This document shows, in pieces, positions 1 through 8,508 of a stretch of DNA of 45,342 nt. Each line of letters begins with the position of its first letter. The first letter of the stretch is position 1. This DNA comes from Spirochaetales bacterium (lineage in GTDB: Bacteria > Spirochaetota > Spirochaetia > UBA9216). The notes under the pieces were generated by a model that saw only the letters and a program-made list of their open reading frames with translations, did no database searches and had not been told where the DNA came from. Both the position numbers and the translations under genes were made by a program. The DNA lies in assembly GCA_016342585.1 (NCBI GenBank), contig JAEINK010000040.1, forward strand, positions 1-45,342, in the 5' to 3' direction.

Positions 1-1
1 C

Positions 2-70
2 GATGTTCATGCAATGGAAGCGCTTTTAAGAGTCTTTGCCGGAAACCCATTCATGGTTGGTGCTGAGTAG
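2..70 (+). CDS. C-terminal fragment of an unidentified repeated gene (5' end outside window)
   Basis: The frame starting at base 2 reads DVHAMEALLRVFAGNPFMV followed by three residues and a TAG stop. It looks like a natural protein end. The same 3' coding end is present in inverted orientation at the right edge of the window, so the parent gene occurs at least twice. A transposase is the most likely parent because the copies are identical and disrupt neighbouring genes. The family is not recognised from 22 residues. Only the fragment is seen; the rest lies outside the window. Confidence 0.35.
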   Translation, partial: DVHAMEALLRVFAGNPFMVGAE

Positions 71-76
71 TTACAA
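3..76 (+). repeat. Left copy of a 74-bp perfect inverted terminal repeat
   Basis: Positions 3-76 are the exact reverse complement of 45269-45342. The two copies diverge immediately after the shared ACAA. An open frame (2-70) runs through the repeat to a TAG stop at 68-70, so the repeat looks like the end of a multi-copy coding element and not a simple palindrome. The inner edge is TTAC (GTAA when read outward from the window), which recalls IS66-family ends, but that assignment is a guess. The repeat abuts the start codon of the MoxR gene and leaves no native leader upstream of it. It could equally be the unresolved repeat at which an assembler stopped the contig. Confidence 0.85.
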
Positions 77-1056
77 TGGAACAAGATATGGGACAAGATA
101 TGGAAAAATACAATTCTGCCTCGGAAACAATAAAGCAACTCTCTTTAGAGACAGCCAAAGGATTCCTTGGTAAACCAGAGATAGTCAATCTGATGGTCCT
201 GGGACTTGTCTCGGGTCTTCACATACTAATTGAAGATGTCTCCGGAATAGGTAAAACAACACTGGTCCGCTGTCTGGCAAAGGGGTGCGGTCTGGATTAT
301 GGCAGGGTACAGTTCACGCCGGATCTGCTTCCCGGCGACATAACAGGAATGACTATATGGGATCCGGTGAAAAGAGAATTCATTTTCAGAAAAGGTCCCA
401 TCCACAAACAGTTCCTCCTGGCCGATGAATTAAACAGGGCACCCTCCCGGACACAATCCGCCCTGCTTGAGGCCATGCAGGAGGAGGCTGTTACGGTGGA
501 TGGAGTGCGAACCCCCCTGCCCGCCCCCTTTTTTGTTGCAGCAACCCAGAATCCCACGTGGTATGCAGGAACCTATAACCTGCCCGAATCCCAATTGGAC
601 AGGTTCGGCCTGAGCATATCCCCGGGGTACCCCGAAGAAAAAGTGGAAGAATCGATCCTCAAGGAGTTCAAGGCCGAACTCCCGGAAGATCGTATTTCTG
701 CAGTGACCACCCCCGAACGAATCAAGGAACTGAAAGGATTGATCTCATCGGTCAGGATTGATGATCTCCTCCTTTCATACATCGTGAACATTGGAAAAGA
801 GAGCAGACTTTCTTCTGATTTTCAGACAGGGATATCCACCCGGGGACTTCAGCATCTCATCCGGTTGGCTCAGGGCAGGGCTCTCCTAAACGGCCGCGCT
901 TTTATCATCCCCGAGGATCTGATTGAATCTGCCGGACCGGTTATGCGCCACAGGCTCCCCTTAAGCCCCGAAGCAAGGAGTGAGGGAAAACCAGTTGAAA
1001 TGTTTATCAAAAAGCTCTTATCCCGCATCCCGATACCGGCAGGATTCAATCCCTGA
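76..1056 (+). CDS. MoxR-family AAA+ ATPase
   Basis: This is a 326-residue cytoplasmic AAA+ ATPase of the MoxR family. These proteins are chaperone-like ATPases usually encoded with DUF58 and VWA or transglutaminase proteins. The Walker A segment is EDVSGIGKTT (about residues 53-62), Walker B is FLLADELNRAP (about 113-123), and sensor 1 is VAATQNP. The C-terminal lid ends with a poorly conserved tail. The stop overlaps the DUF58 start (TGATG at 1054-1058), so the two are translationally coupled. The start is uncertain: ATG codons occur at 76, 88 and 100, and the 74-bp repeat ends exactly at 76. Any native ribosome-binding site and promoter have therefore been replaced by repeat sequence, and the true N-terminus may be shortened. 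The family assignment is firm; the specific client is unknown. Confidence 0.93.
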   Translation: MEQDMGQDMEKYNSASETIKQLSLETAKGFLGKPEIVNLMVLGLVSGLHILIEDVSGIGKTTLVRCLAKGCGLDYGRVQFTPDLLPGDITGMTIWDPVKREFIFRKGPIHKQFLLADELNRAPSRTQSALLEAMQEEAVTVDGVRTPLPAPFFVAATQNPTWYAGTYNLPESQLDRFGLSISPGYPEEKVEESILKEFKAELPEDRISAVTTPERIKELKGLISSVRIDDLLLSYIVNIGKESRLSSDFQTGISTRGLQHLIRLAQGRALLNGRAFIIPEDLIESAGPVMRHRLPLSPEARSEGKPVEMFIKKLLSRIPIPAGFNP

Positions 1057-2240
1057 TGAAATGGCCCTTCCGGCTTCACCCCGAGATGGTAATCCTCTTT
1101 GCGGTCGGCACTATCCTTCTCCACCTTTCGGCCCTCTATTTCGGAGGCGCGTATATCCGTCTGGTCGTATTCTGGTACCTTCTCTACCTCCTGGATTTTG
1201 TCCTTCTGATTTTCAATTGTGTAAACCTCCGGTACTCCCAGGATTTCACATCCGGTCATTTTTCCAAAGATGAAGAGATAACTTATATTCTAAGGATAAA
1301 CGGATCCGGTCTTGTACCCGTCCCTTCGATCAAGCTGAAGTTCACCCGGATACATTTGAAAGATAAACAGAAGTTTCCCTCTGAATCCTTCAGCCTGCCG
1401 GCAGGACAAACAAAAGAGTTCAACCGGAATATTTACACGGGACTCCGGGGTGTGTACACAATGGGGTTGGAAGAGCTCTCTCTGAAAGGCTTTACAGGTT
1501 TGATTTCCATCAACCTGCCCATCTGGTCGCGGACGTTTTACATCTACCCGCGGCTTCTGGAGTTCAAGGAGAGCCTGGGCCGTCACAGTGCCACAGGCGG
1601 CCGGGGCAGAAGCCAGGCAGGAAGTCATGGTGAGTATCACACCTTCTCAGGCCTGAGGGAGTACCGGGAGGGAGAGGAGGTCCGAAAGATCAGCTGGCCC
1701 CGGTTCATGCAGACCGGGGTTCCCTATATCAGAACCTTCGATTCAATCGGTGGATCGATGATTCACATCTGTCTGGATCGCAGAAACCCGGCCAGGAGCC
1801 CCGAGTGTGAGGATACCGTCCTGGAGGCAACCCTGGCGTTAATCCATACAACCGTATTTTCGGGGCAGAAGGTTATGGTTCATGGGTTCCCGGGTGGGGA
1901 TGGATTGGCCATCGAAGAGATGAAAGATTTCAGACAGCTCTATAAAACCACCCTCCACCTTGAGTTTGATCTAAAGGGGTTTTCCGATTTACAGAAGGTC
2001 CCCGGTGAGGGCAGCCTTTATGTGATCTCGGGGATGCCGGATTTGGCCCTCCTCTCGGAGAAGATGTGGTCCTCAAGAACCAGTGTTCATCTTATTGCGG
2101 TAACAGAGGGTATGGTTACCGGGGAGAGGGCAAAAGCGAAACTCCTTATGAACGAACTGAAAAATGATGAACTGGAAATTTCTGAAATCAGATCGGGGAA
2201 AAGCCTGCCGGAGGATATGAAATGTATTATCTCCTCCTGA
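1056..2240 (+). CDS. DUF58 domain-containing protein
   Basis: This 394-residue protein has two hydrophobic segments near the N-terminus (about residues 8-55), then a beta-rich region. The DUF58 signature HTFSGLREYREGEEVRKISW lies at about residues 195-215 and is followed by PYIRTF. The C-terminal half resembles the VWA-like fold associated with DUF58 proteins (HICLDRRNPA). DUF58 genes nearly always follow a MoxR gene, as here, and often precede a membrane transglutaminase, again as here. The start overlaps the MoxR stop, and the 3' end overlaps the next gene by 19 bp, so the cluster is one operon. The molecular function of the family is not established; a cell-envelope role is inferred from context. 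Confidence 0.9.
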   Translation: MKWPFRLHPEMVILFAVGTILLHLSALYFGGAYIRLVVFWYLLYLLDFVLLIFNCVNLRYSQDFTSGHFSKDEEITYILRINGSGLVPVPSIKLKFTRIHLKDKQKFPSESFSLPAGQTKEFNRNIYTGLRGVYTMGLEELSLKGFTGLISINLPIWSRTFYIYPRLLEFKESLGRHSATGGRGRSQAGSHGEYHTFSGLREYREGEEVRKISWPRFMQTGVPYIRTFDSIGGSMIHICLDRRNPARSPECEDTVLEATLALIHTTVFSGQKVMVHGFPGGDGLAIEEMKDFRQLYKTTLHLEFDLKGFSDLQKVPGEGSLYVISGMPDLALLSEKMWSSRTSVHLIAVTEGMVTGERAKAKLLMNELKNDELEISEIRSGKSLPEDMKCIISS

Positions 2241-3049
2241 TCCCGGCTCTGGTTTTTTTTATATTTTCAACCTGGCTTAACTCCTCCGGATTTTATATTA
2301 TTCTTATTTTTGCAGAACTGCCCCTCCTCTCGGCCGCCCTTGAATTCCACAAACCGGAATTCTTAAAGATACAATCCTGGGGAGCCGCCTTCCGAAGGGT
2401 AAACTATACCCTCCTTTTCCTCTTTTTTCTTGGGTATATTCTTCTAATCCCGGCTTCGGCGTATGAGGGGTGGCTGCTCCTTTTGTCAGCAGGAAAACAC
2501 AGTGGAAATATTTCACTGGCATTTCTAATTCCGGGGACCCTCTTCTCCTCCCTTGGATGCTCACGATTTATTCTGGGGAAAGAAAGGCTTAACGAGCTCC
2601 TGCTGTTATTAATCCTGATAAATCTTGTTATCCTGATTGTTGTCCCTGCCCTCCCGGCAATACTGATTTTCGGGCTCCTGCTTTTATTGATCATGATGAA
2701 GAACATCCCGGGTGGCACCCGGATAAAATTACTCCCCCTGATTTTCATTTTGATCTTAACAGCCGGGGTCGCCGGGAGGTTCATTCCCCCGGGAGACAGG
2801 GAAGGTTCCGGAAGTCCTGCGGTGGACGCCCTCTCAAGAGCCCTCCATGAAACCCTGCTTACTGTACTTCCCGACTTTCCCCTTATATTCCATGTCCCCG
2901 GGTACGGGGACTCCTATGAAAAGGGCCGGTTCTCTGGAGAAAAACCACTCCTCTCATCCAAGCCGCTTTTCGCTGTGAAGGGAATCCCGGCAAAGTGTTC
3001 TATCTTCGAACAGACATCTCCTACCGCTATAAAAATGGTGGGTGGCTGA
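2222..3049 (+). CDS. TgpA-like membrane transglutaminase, N-terminal part (frameshifted)
   Basis: This frame encodes several transmembrane helices (about residues 3-22, 24-40, 60-75, 80-90, 100-115, 125-160 and 170-185), matching the DUF3488 membrane half of TgpA-type proteins. It then enters an extracytoplasmic segment reading SSKPLFAVKG. After that point the homologous sequence continues in the frame one base back (GKVFYLRTDISYRYKNGGW), which belongs to the next feature. The residues after about position 255 in this frame are out-of-frame junk ending at 3049. The ATG at 2222 overlaps the DUF58 gene and has a GGAG about 9 nt upstream. It should be read with 2995-4410 as one broken gene. Confidence 0.8.
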   Translation: MYYLLLIPALVFFIFSTWLNSSGFYIILIFAELPLLSAALEFHKPEFLKIQSWGAAFRRVNYTLLFLFFLGYILLIPASAYEGWLLLLSAGKHSGNISLAFLIPGTLFSSLGCSRFILGKERLNELLLLLILINLVILIVVPALPAILIFGLLLLLIMMKNIPGGTRIKLLPLIFILILTAGVAGRFIPPGDREGSGSPAVDALSRALHETLLTVLPDFPLIFHVPGYGDSYEKGRFSGEKPLLSSKPLFAVKGIPAKCSIFEQTSPTAIKMVGG

Positions 3050-4410
3050 CCCATCCACCCGGGGAACCGGTTATTATGGCAGGCCATGAAGAAATCAACC
3101 CGGGGGAATTGAGAAAAAGCCTTGAAATCACCCTCCTGGGAGATCTTTACACACGGATTCCCCTGGGCACAGAGACAACAGCCCTCGCATTGGGGGATAA
3201 CTATTACTCCCTTATACCCGAAGAATTCTATGGAGCTTCCGGGATCAAGCCCGGCAGCAAGCCCGGTCTTATACCGGGGAGTAAGACACTGCTTCTTCCG
3301 GGCTCCATCCTTCCTCCGGGGGATCTCCCTTTAAGCCGGGGTGAAACCGTCACTCTTTATGAAGAGAGTATTGTCGAAGGTATATACGCAACCGGGGGCG
3401 AGCCCCGGGAAAACACCCCGAAAGAAAACAAGGAAGACCCGGAGGCACCGCCGCAATTGTATGCCCAGATCATGCCCCGGATTATAGAACTGGGGAAAAG
3501 CCTGGGAGAAAGGGATTCAAATCTGGCACAAAGCCAGACACAAGATCCGGGACAAGACCGAAATGGTCAATCGGCATATGAGGAGAGAACCGTCATCCTG
3601 AACCGAATTCAGGATTTCCTTTCCAAAGGGTATACCTACACCCTGGAAACCAGAGGCTCCAACGATCCTCTTGCAGATTTTCTTTTCCAATCAAAAAAGG
3701 GTTACTGTGTTCACTTTGCAACAGCAGGTGCTGTGCTGGCAGCCGAAAATGGAATCCCGGTTCGTATGGCCAGGGGGTTCCTTGTGACCCTTCCGGGTGG
3801 GGCGTATGATGCCTCAATAACCCCGGGAGAGGCGGTTGTCACAGGGTATTCGGCCCATATGTGGCCTGAAGTCCTGAACAATAATGGCCGATGGATACCC
3901 TGGGAAGTTACTCCCCCGATGACGGGACTTTCCGAGGAGGCCCTCCGATTAACGGAAGATACCTTGACCCGAAATCAGCTGAACCATTTCGGCCTTACCC
4001 CTGACAGGACGGGCGGGAACGGAAAGGGGATTAAGGATAACAAAAAAAGCGTTTCTGATTCTTTACTTTTCCGGGCGGGGATCATCTCCTCTGCAGGTTT
4101 ATTATTTATCCTGCTGTTTTTCATATACAGGAAATTCCGGGACAGGATGAATCCTGGCAGGGTGTACCGCAGGTGTACCATGAGAGTTCAGAAACAGACA
4201 GGTGTTGCCATGCCCGATGAGACAGGGTGGAGCCAATGGGGAAAGACCCTTTCCAACCTCCATCCGGAAAAATCTGACAAAATAAACAGATTGACAACTT
4301 TAATCCTGAAAACCGTTTACGGAGGCTCTTCACCTCAAATATACAGGAAAGAAATTTTTAAACTTTTCAGAATTATTGAAAAAACCGGTCTGACTAAAAA
4401 AAAGAACTAA
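2995..4410 (+). CDS. TgpA-like transglutaminase, C-terminal catalytic part (frameshifted)
   Basis: This frame carries the periplasmic transglutaminase-like domain and the final membrane helix of a TgpA-type protein. The catalytic Cys is in KKGYCVHFATA (Cys238, counted from the GTG at 2995) and the His is in GYSAHMWPEV (His288), followed by WIPWEVTPP. One transmembrane segment (about residues 362-380, AGLLFILLFFIYRKF) precedes a cytoplasmic DUF4129-like tail. The GTG at 2995 is only the first possible start in this frame. Homology to the family continues upstream, across the frame change from 2222-3049, so this is probably not an independent gene. The stop overlaps the convergent methyltransferase stop, leaving no space for a terminator. 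Confidence 0.82.
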   Translation: MFYLRTDISYRYKNGGWLTHPPGEPVIMAGHEEINPGELRKSLEITLLGDLYTRIPLGTETTALALGDNYYSLIPEEFYGASGIKPGSKPGLIPGSKTLLLPGSILPPGDLPLSRGETVTLYEESIVEGIYATGGEPRENTPKENKEDPEAPPQLYAQIMPRIIELGKSLGERDSNLAQSQTQDPGQDRNGQSAYEERTVILNRIQDFLSKGYTYTLETRGSNDPLADFLFQSKKGYCVHFATAGAVLAAENGIPVRMARGFLVTLPGGAYDASITPGEAVVTGYSAHMWPEVLNNNGRWIPWEVTPPMTGLSEEALRLTEDTLTRNQLNHFGLTPDRTGGNGKGIKDNKKSVSDSLLFRAGIISSAGLLFILLFFIYRKFRDRMNPGRVYRRCTMRVQKQTGVAMPDETGWSQWGKTLSNLHPEKSDKINRLTTLILKTVYGGSSPQIYRKEIFKLFRIIEKTGLTKKKN

Positions 4411-6371
4411 TCGCGGAGGACCGCTTCGATCCTGCCAATCTCATCCGAAGAAAGCTTATAGTACCCATAGATATATTTATCTATCTCATCGATAGAAATC
4501 TCCTTAGCCATGATTTGCCCTACCATTCTTTTGAGATCCTCAGAACTCTCCCCATCCAATAGAGGAAAAGGCAGTTCCTCAAGATCCCCACGGAGAATCT
4601 TTACCGATCCGAATTTTCTGATAAAATAGTAACTGAAAAGTTTTGAATTAAAAAATGCCAGCAGAACTTCGATCGGATAATCTTCCATTTTAGGAATCAG
4701 TATATTCCCGCTGTTCAGGGGAATGGCCCCTGTTTCATCCAGAGCAAAGACTAATCTTTTGGAAATAAATCTGTAAACAAGTTTTCTTTCACATCGATAT
4801 TTCTCTTCCGGGGCAGTCTGCTGAAAGCGTTCCGGTGTAAACTCAATGAACTGTTCAGGCTTCCGTATTCTATAAGAGAAAATATCTGCCCCCCTGATCA
4901 CAGGTTCCCTGTTTTTACCGGGTCGATCATGGAGGAACCGCCTGTTGTCTCCTGTCACAATTCCAAGAGCCCACTCGGCCCGCCCTTCAAGGCTGACCCA
5001 ATCCCGGTTTATCATTGTATCAAAGATGAGTTCATCGAGCTCATCCATCCGGATATTAAAAAGGTAATCCCTGTTATCCAAAAATCTCCTTTGGTCGATG
5101 AAGAATGTTCTCTCTCCATCAATAATTTTAATACCCCGGCCCTTCTCTATACTCTTCTCTATACTCTTCTCTTCCACAAATTCTTCCCGACTCATACAGA
5201 TAGTCAGAACCCGGGACATAACATTACGAAATCTTTTTCCTAAAAGGGAGATACTTTTTATCCTGGTTCTGTGGGCTATAAACCATCGAATATCCCTATG
5301 AGTTTTTATATTGGATATGGATTCGGGAAGCACAAAGCACATCCGCCCCCCCTCTTTCAGCATCCGATAGGAGGCGTGTATGAAAAAAGAAAAAGACTCC
5401 TTCCCTTTTACCTCAGGAAATAGAGTTCTAATCTGCTCAAGAACATCCGGATTGTATTTGGCACCCCAGGGAGGATTCGTCCCAATGAGGTCGAAAAATC
5501 CGGTAAACCGGCCAGAGTTAAGGAGTGTATCTTCATGAAAGATATGGGGTGTAAATTCCTTATCACCATATTTAAGGAGAAGATTTACCCGGGTAATATG
5601 AACCGCGATCTTATCCAGATCAAAACCGTAAATATTCTCCGGGGTGGCGATACTCTCCGCCATGGATAAAAGAAACTGGCCGGTTCCACAACAAGGATCT
5701 AATACCCTCTCCCCCTTTTTTACCTCCTCGGCAAGCAACTCCCGGACAACCTCACGAGGAGTGTAGTAGGAGCCGAAGCCGGATTTCTTTCCTTCATTCA
5801 GAAGAGACTGGTAAATGATGCCAAGGAGATCCTTCTCATCGGGAAGTTCACAACCCAGCAAAAAACCGACAGCAGCGGCCGAGTCTGGACCAGCCAGAAA
5901 ACCTCTCTCTGACAGCGAATCATACCAACCGGATAAAAAATCAAGAACACATTTTCGTGGATAGAGACTTTCCTGAAATTGAAGAATGGTCTTTAAGGAG
6001 GGAGTGGTTAAAGAAGAAATATCTCCCTTTTTAATAAAAAGGTTTATGGAGAGAAGGAATAGAGCCTCTTCCAATCCGATATCAGCGTTTTCCAAAAAAT
6101 CAACTAAATTGCGGATAGTTCCAAGAGCAGCCCGATTTTCAAGGTATTCCAGGGGAATAAATTTTGATTTTGCACAGGATTTATTGGCCCGAAGGCTAAG
6201 CCTGTCCACCTCTCCGGATTCAATTCTCTTTTTAAGAGCCATTACACTGACCAGCGTATACCCACCGGCACTCTCGTCGAGGAGCCCCTGACGGGTCCAG
6301 TTACGGACACTGTCGGGGGTTATCCCAAGAAAGGCGGCGGTCTCTTTCCGGGTCAGGTATCGATCACTCAT
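4407..6371 (-). CDS. Helix-turn-helix-fused N6-adenine DNA methyltransferase
   Basis: This 654-residue protein has an N-terminal MerR/excisionase-like helix-turn-helix (residues 3-35, including TAAFLGITPDSVRNWTRQGL). A middle helical region follows, then a class I adenine methyltransferase with YTP (203-205), the SAM-binding motif LDPCCGTGQF (224-233) and the catalytic NPPW (299-302). The C-terminal half resembles a TaqI-type target-recognition domain. No endonuclease gene is adjacent, and no nuclease motif was recognised in the protein, so it looks like an orphan or regulatory methyltransferase. It is the last gene of the minus-strand efflux/two-component unit and overlaps the kinase gene by 8 bp. 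A 12-bp in-frame tandem repeat at 5142-5171 encodes EKSIEKSIEKG between the catalytic and recognition halves. The recognition sequence cannot be read from the protein. Confidence 0.87.
   Translation of the reverse strand: MSDRYLTRKETAAFLGITPDSVRNWTRQGLLDESAGGYTLVSVMALKKRIESGEVDRLSLRANKSCAKSKFIPLEYLENRAALGTIRNLVDFLENADIGLEEALFLLSINLFIKKGDISSLTTPSLKTILQFQESLYPRKCVLDFLSGWYDSLSERGFLAGPDSAAAVGFLLGCELPDEKDLLGIIYQSLLNEGKKSGFGSYYTPREVVRELLAEEVKKGERVLDPCCGTGQFLLSMAESIATPENIYGFDLDKIAVHITRVNLLLKYGDKEFTPHIFHEDTLLNSGRFTGFFDLIGTNPPWGAKYNPDVLEQIRTLFPEVKGKESFSFFIHASYRMLKEGGRMCFVLPESISNIKTHRDIRWFIAHRTRIKSISLLGKRFRNVMSRVLTICMSREEFVEEKSIEKSIEKGRGIKIIDGERTFFIDQRRFLDNRDYLFNIRMDELDELIFDTMINRDWVSLEGRAEWALGIVTGDNRRFLHDRPGKNREPVIRGADIFSYRIRKPEQFIEFTPERFQQTAPEEKYRCERKLVYRFISKRLVFALDETGAIPLNSGNILIPKMEDYPIEVLLAFFNSKLFSYYFIRKFGSVKILRGDLEELPFPLLDGESSEDLKRMVGQIMAKEISIDEIDKYIYGYYKLSSDEIGRIEAVLRD
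5142..5171. repeat. 12-bp tandem repeat, 2.5 copies, inside the methyltransferase gene
   Basis: The unit CTTCTCTATACT (plus strand) occurs at 5142-5153 and 5154-5165 and then as a six-base partial copy. It encodes the EKSI repeat in the linker ahead of the methyltransferase specificity half. The unit length is a multiple of three, so copy-number change would alter linker length without shifting the frame. Confidence 0.8.
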
Positions 6372-7803
6372 GATCCCTATTATAGGATTTTTCGCTCAAG
6401 CCGGGAAGAACAAGTTCAAAGCCCGCTCCTCCGAGGTCCGATTCGATGTAGGTAATATCACCACCATGAATCCGGGCTATCGTCTTGGCCGAAGCAAGAC
6501 CCAGCCCCGATCCCCGGGTATTCCGCCCGGAATCGGCCCGGTAGGAGCTGTCAAAGATGAATGGAATATGCTGAGCCTCTATTCCGGGCCCGGAGTCTTC
6601 CATTCGGACCACCACATCGAATTCGGGGACAGCAAGAGACTTACCATTAGAGAATCGCTCCTCCACCTTACGAACCTCGGCTGTCAATTGGATTTCATCA
6701 TCATCTTCCGTATAACGGCAGGAGTTGTCAAAAACATTTTCCAGGACCTGAAACAGCATCTTGTGATCCCCGGGAACAATCACATCCGCAGGAATATTGA
6801 TGGCAGAAAGAAACCTTCTCTTCCGGATGAAGGTGTCATTCTTGAATATTCCTGAAGTATCTTCCAGAAATGAGGCAATATTGATGGGCTCAAACCGAGC
6901 CTGCCAGTCGGTCGTCTGGAGTTTGGAAAAATAGATCAGGTCAGAGATCCTCTCTTCCAGGAGTCCCGCCCGGTCATGAACAACTTCGGCATACTGGACA
7001 ACCTCTTCTGGAGTCTCTGCCATCCCATCTTTAAGGGCTTCAACATACCCCTTTATCAATGTAAGGGGGGTCTTAAGATCATGAGAAATAGACATCATGA
7101 TCCGGCTCTGCCTTTCATGGTTCTCCTTAAGTTCAAGCCTCATATTTTCAAAGGCATTAAAGAGATCCGAGAGGACAGGGGGATGATTTCTTATTGAGCC
7201 TTTTCTTTCAGGGACAGCAATCGCAGTATCCAGATTTCCTCGGCCGATATCCCCGGCGGCCATCTCCAGCGCAATGAGAGCGTCCTGGAGAGGCCGCATG
7301 AAATACCTGAACATCAGAACTGGAAGAACAATAAGAATAAAATAGAGTCCAAACAGAATAATCCCCAGGACCCGGAAGAGTTTTATCCTGGTGAAATATT
7401 CTTCAACAAATATAATGACACCCGGTTTACCTTTGTATTGATAAACCGAAAAACTGAAAGGCTCGGCGGGAGGCATCTCCGACATGAGCCCTTCATAGGC
7501 GTCCGACATGGTTGTCCACTCTTTTTCCTCGATATAATCCATAACCTTGGGATCCGCAAAAACAATTTTTCCATGTTCATCAAACATAACAATTATTCCG
7601 CTGAATCCATTGGCTTCCAATCCTCCGGTGGTGAGGATCTCTTCGAGAACAGGTTTTAAATACCGCGGAGCGGAAAGATCACCCGACTCATGCCGGGCGA
7701 CAGACCAGGTGATCATGAAGGCGAAGACCGTTATCATTATGGAAAAGAGGGGTATAAGGATAATCACCAGGGTCATGTACCTGAAACGCTTCCTAAGATT
7801 CAC
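6364..7803 (-). CDS. Sensor histidine kinase (HAMP-HisKA-HATPase)
   Basis: This is a 479-residue membrane histidine kinase. Transmembrane helix 1 is at about residues 10-33 and helix 2 at about 143-167. They enclose a roughly 110-residue extracytoplasmic sensor domain. A HAMP-like region (about 168-225) leads to the H-box SISHDLKTPLT with phospho-acceptor His241. The ATP-binding domain shows ENVFDNSCRYTEDD (N box), EDSGPGIE (G1) and GSGLGLASAK (G2). Translation starts at a GTG inside the end of the response-regulator gene (11-bp overlap), so the pair is coupled. Being downstream of the RND pump in the same unit suggests it senses envelope stress or the pump substrate. The ligand is not identifiable. 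Confidence 0.92.
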   Translation of the reverse strand: MNLRKRFRYMTLVIILIPLFSIMITVFAFMITWSVARHESGDLSAPRYLKPVLEEILTTGGLEANGFSGIIVMFDEHGKIVFADPKVMDYIEEKEWTTMSDAYEGLMSEMPPAEPFSFSVYQYKGKPGVIIFVEEYFTRIKLFRVLGIILFGLYFILIVLPVLMFRYFMRPLQDALIALEMAAGDIGRGNLDTAIAVPERKGSIRNHPPVLSDLFNAFENMRLELKENHERQSRIMMSISHDLKTPLTLIKGYVEALKDGMAETPEEVVQYAEVVHDRAGLLEERISDLIYFSKLQTTDWQARFEPINIASFLEDTSGIFKNDTFIRKRRFLSAINIPADVIVPGDHKMLFQVLENVFDNSCRYTEDDDEIQLTAEVRKVEERFSNGKSLAVPEFDVVVRMEDSGPGIEAQHIPFIFDSSYRADSGRNTRGSGLGLASAKTIARIHGGDITYIESDLGGAGFELVLPGLSEKSYNRDHE

Positions 7804-8494
7804 GCCTTACCTCATCATCAGATAAATAATATCCGGATCCATAGGATGTTTTAATAAACCTGGGCTTGGCAGGATCCTCTTCCAGCTTTTTCCGAAGCCT
7901 CTGAACATGGACAGAAACAGTAGTCAGATCGCCATAGGAGTTATTCCAGACTTTCTCGTAAAGCTCTTCCTGCTTAAAGGGGCGGCCGGGACTCTCTGCC
8001 AGAGAGAGGAGGATGGCCATCTCCTTCGGGGGCAGGTCAATTCTCACACCGTCCCTCTTCACCCAGAGGTTATCCATATCAAGGGTGAAGGGACCAAAAG
8101 TGATTTTGTTTTCCGTTTTGCATTCTTCTGACATTTTTCTTTTGAGATGAGCTCGCACCCGGGCAGCAAGGACCTTGGGGCTGAAGGGTTTCGCCACATA
8201 ATCATCCGCCCCGACACCGAAGCCCATGATCATATCCTCATCCTCCTGACGGGCAGAAACAATGATCACGGGGATATCATCCGTCCGCCGGATCTGCTGG
8301 AGAACTTCGAAACCATCAATCCCCGGCAGGTTTATATCAAGAATAACCAAATCACACCCCCCGGCGGAAAGAAGGCTCAACCCCTCTTCACCGGTGGTGC
8401 CATGCACCGTATCGATCCCCTCTTTTCTTAAATAGAGGGAAATGAGATCGGCAATCTTAGGTTCATCTTCAATAATAAGTATCTTTGCCCGCAT
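7793..8494 (-). CDS. OmpR/PhoB-family response regulator
   Basis: This 233-residue regulator has a receiver domain with acidic pocket D10/E11, phospho-acceptor Asp53 (LVILDINLPG), and conserved Lys102 in YVAKPFSPK. A winged-helix DNA-binding domain follows, with the usual end (LRKKLEEDPAKPRFIKTSYGSGYYL). It is the cognate partner of the overlapping kinase gene. A GAGG lies just upstream of the ATG. It probably controls the efflux unit it sits in, although no binding site was identified. Confidence 0.94.
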   Translation of the reverse strand: MRAKILIIEDEPKIADLISLYLRKEGIDTVHGTTGEEGLSLLSAGGCDLVILDINLPGIDGFEVLQQIRRTDDIPVIIVSARQEDEDMIMGFGVGADDYVAKPFSPKVLAARVRAHLKRKMSEECKTENKITFGPFTLDMDNLWVKRDGVRIDLPPKEMAILLSLAESPGRPFKQEELYEKVWNNSYGDLTTVSVHVQRLRKKLEEDPAKPRFIKTSYGSGYYLSDDEVRRES

Positions 8495-8508
8495 AAACGA
8501 CCTCGCAA

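Noticed and set aside
870..1640. Minus-strand frames of 116-129 residues opposite MoxR and DUF58
   Set aside because: They lie wholly opposite well-supported family genes and show no signal, motif or start site; they are antisense shadows.
2940..3049. Programmed -1 ribosomal frameshift in the transglutaminase gene
   Set aside because: No X-XXY-YYZ slippery heptamer or strong downstream stem is apparent near the frame change; a lost base explains it more simply.
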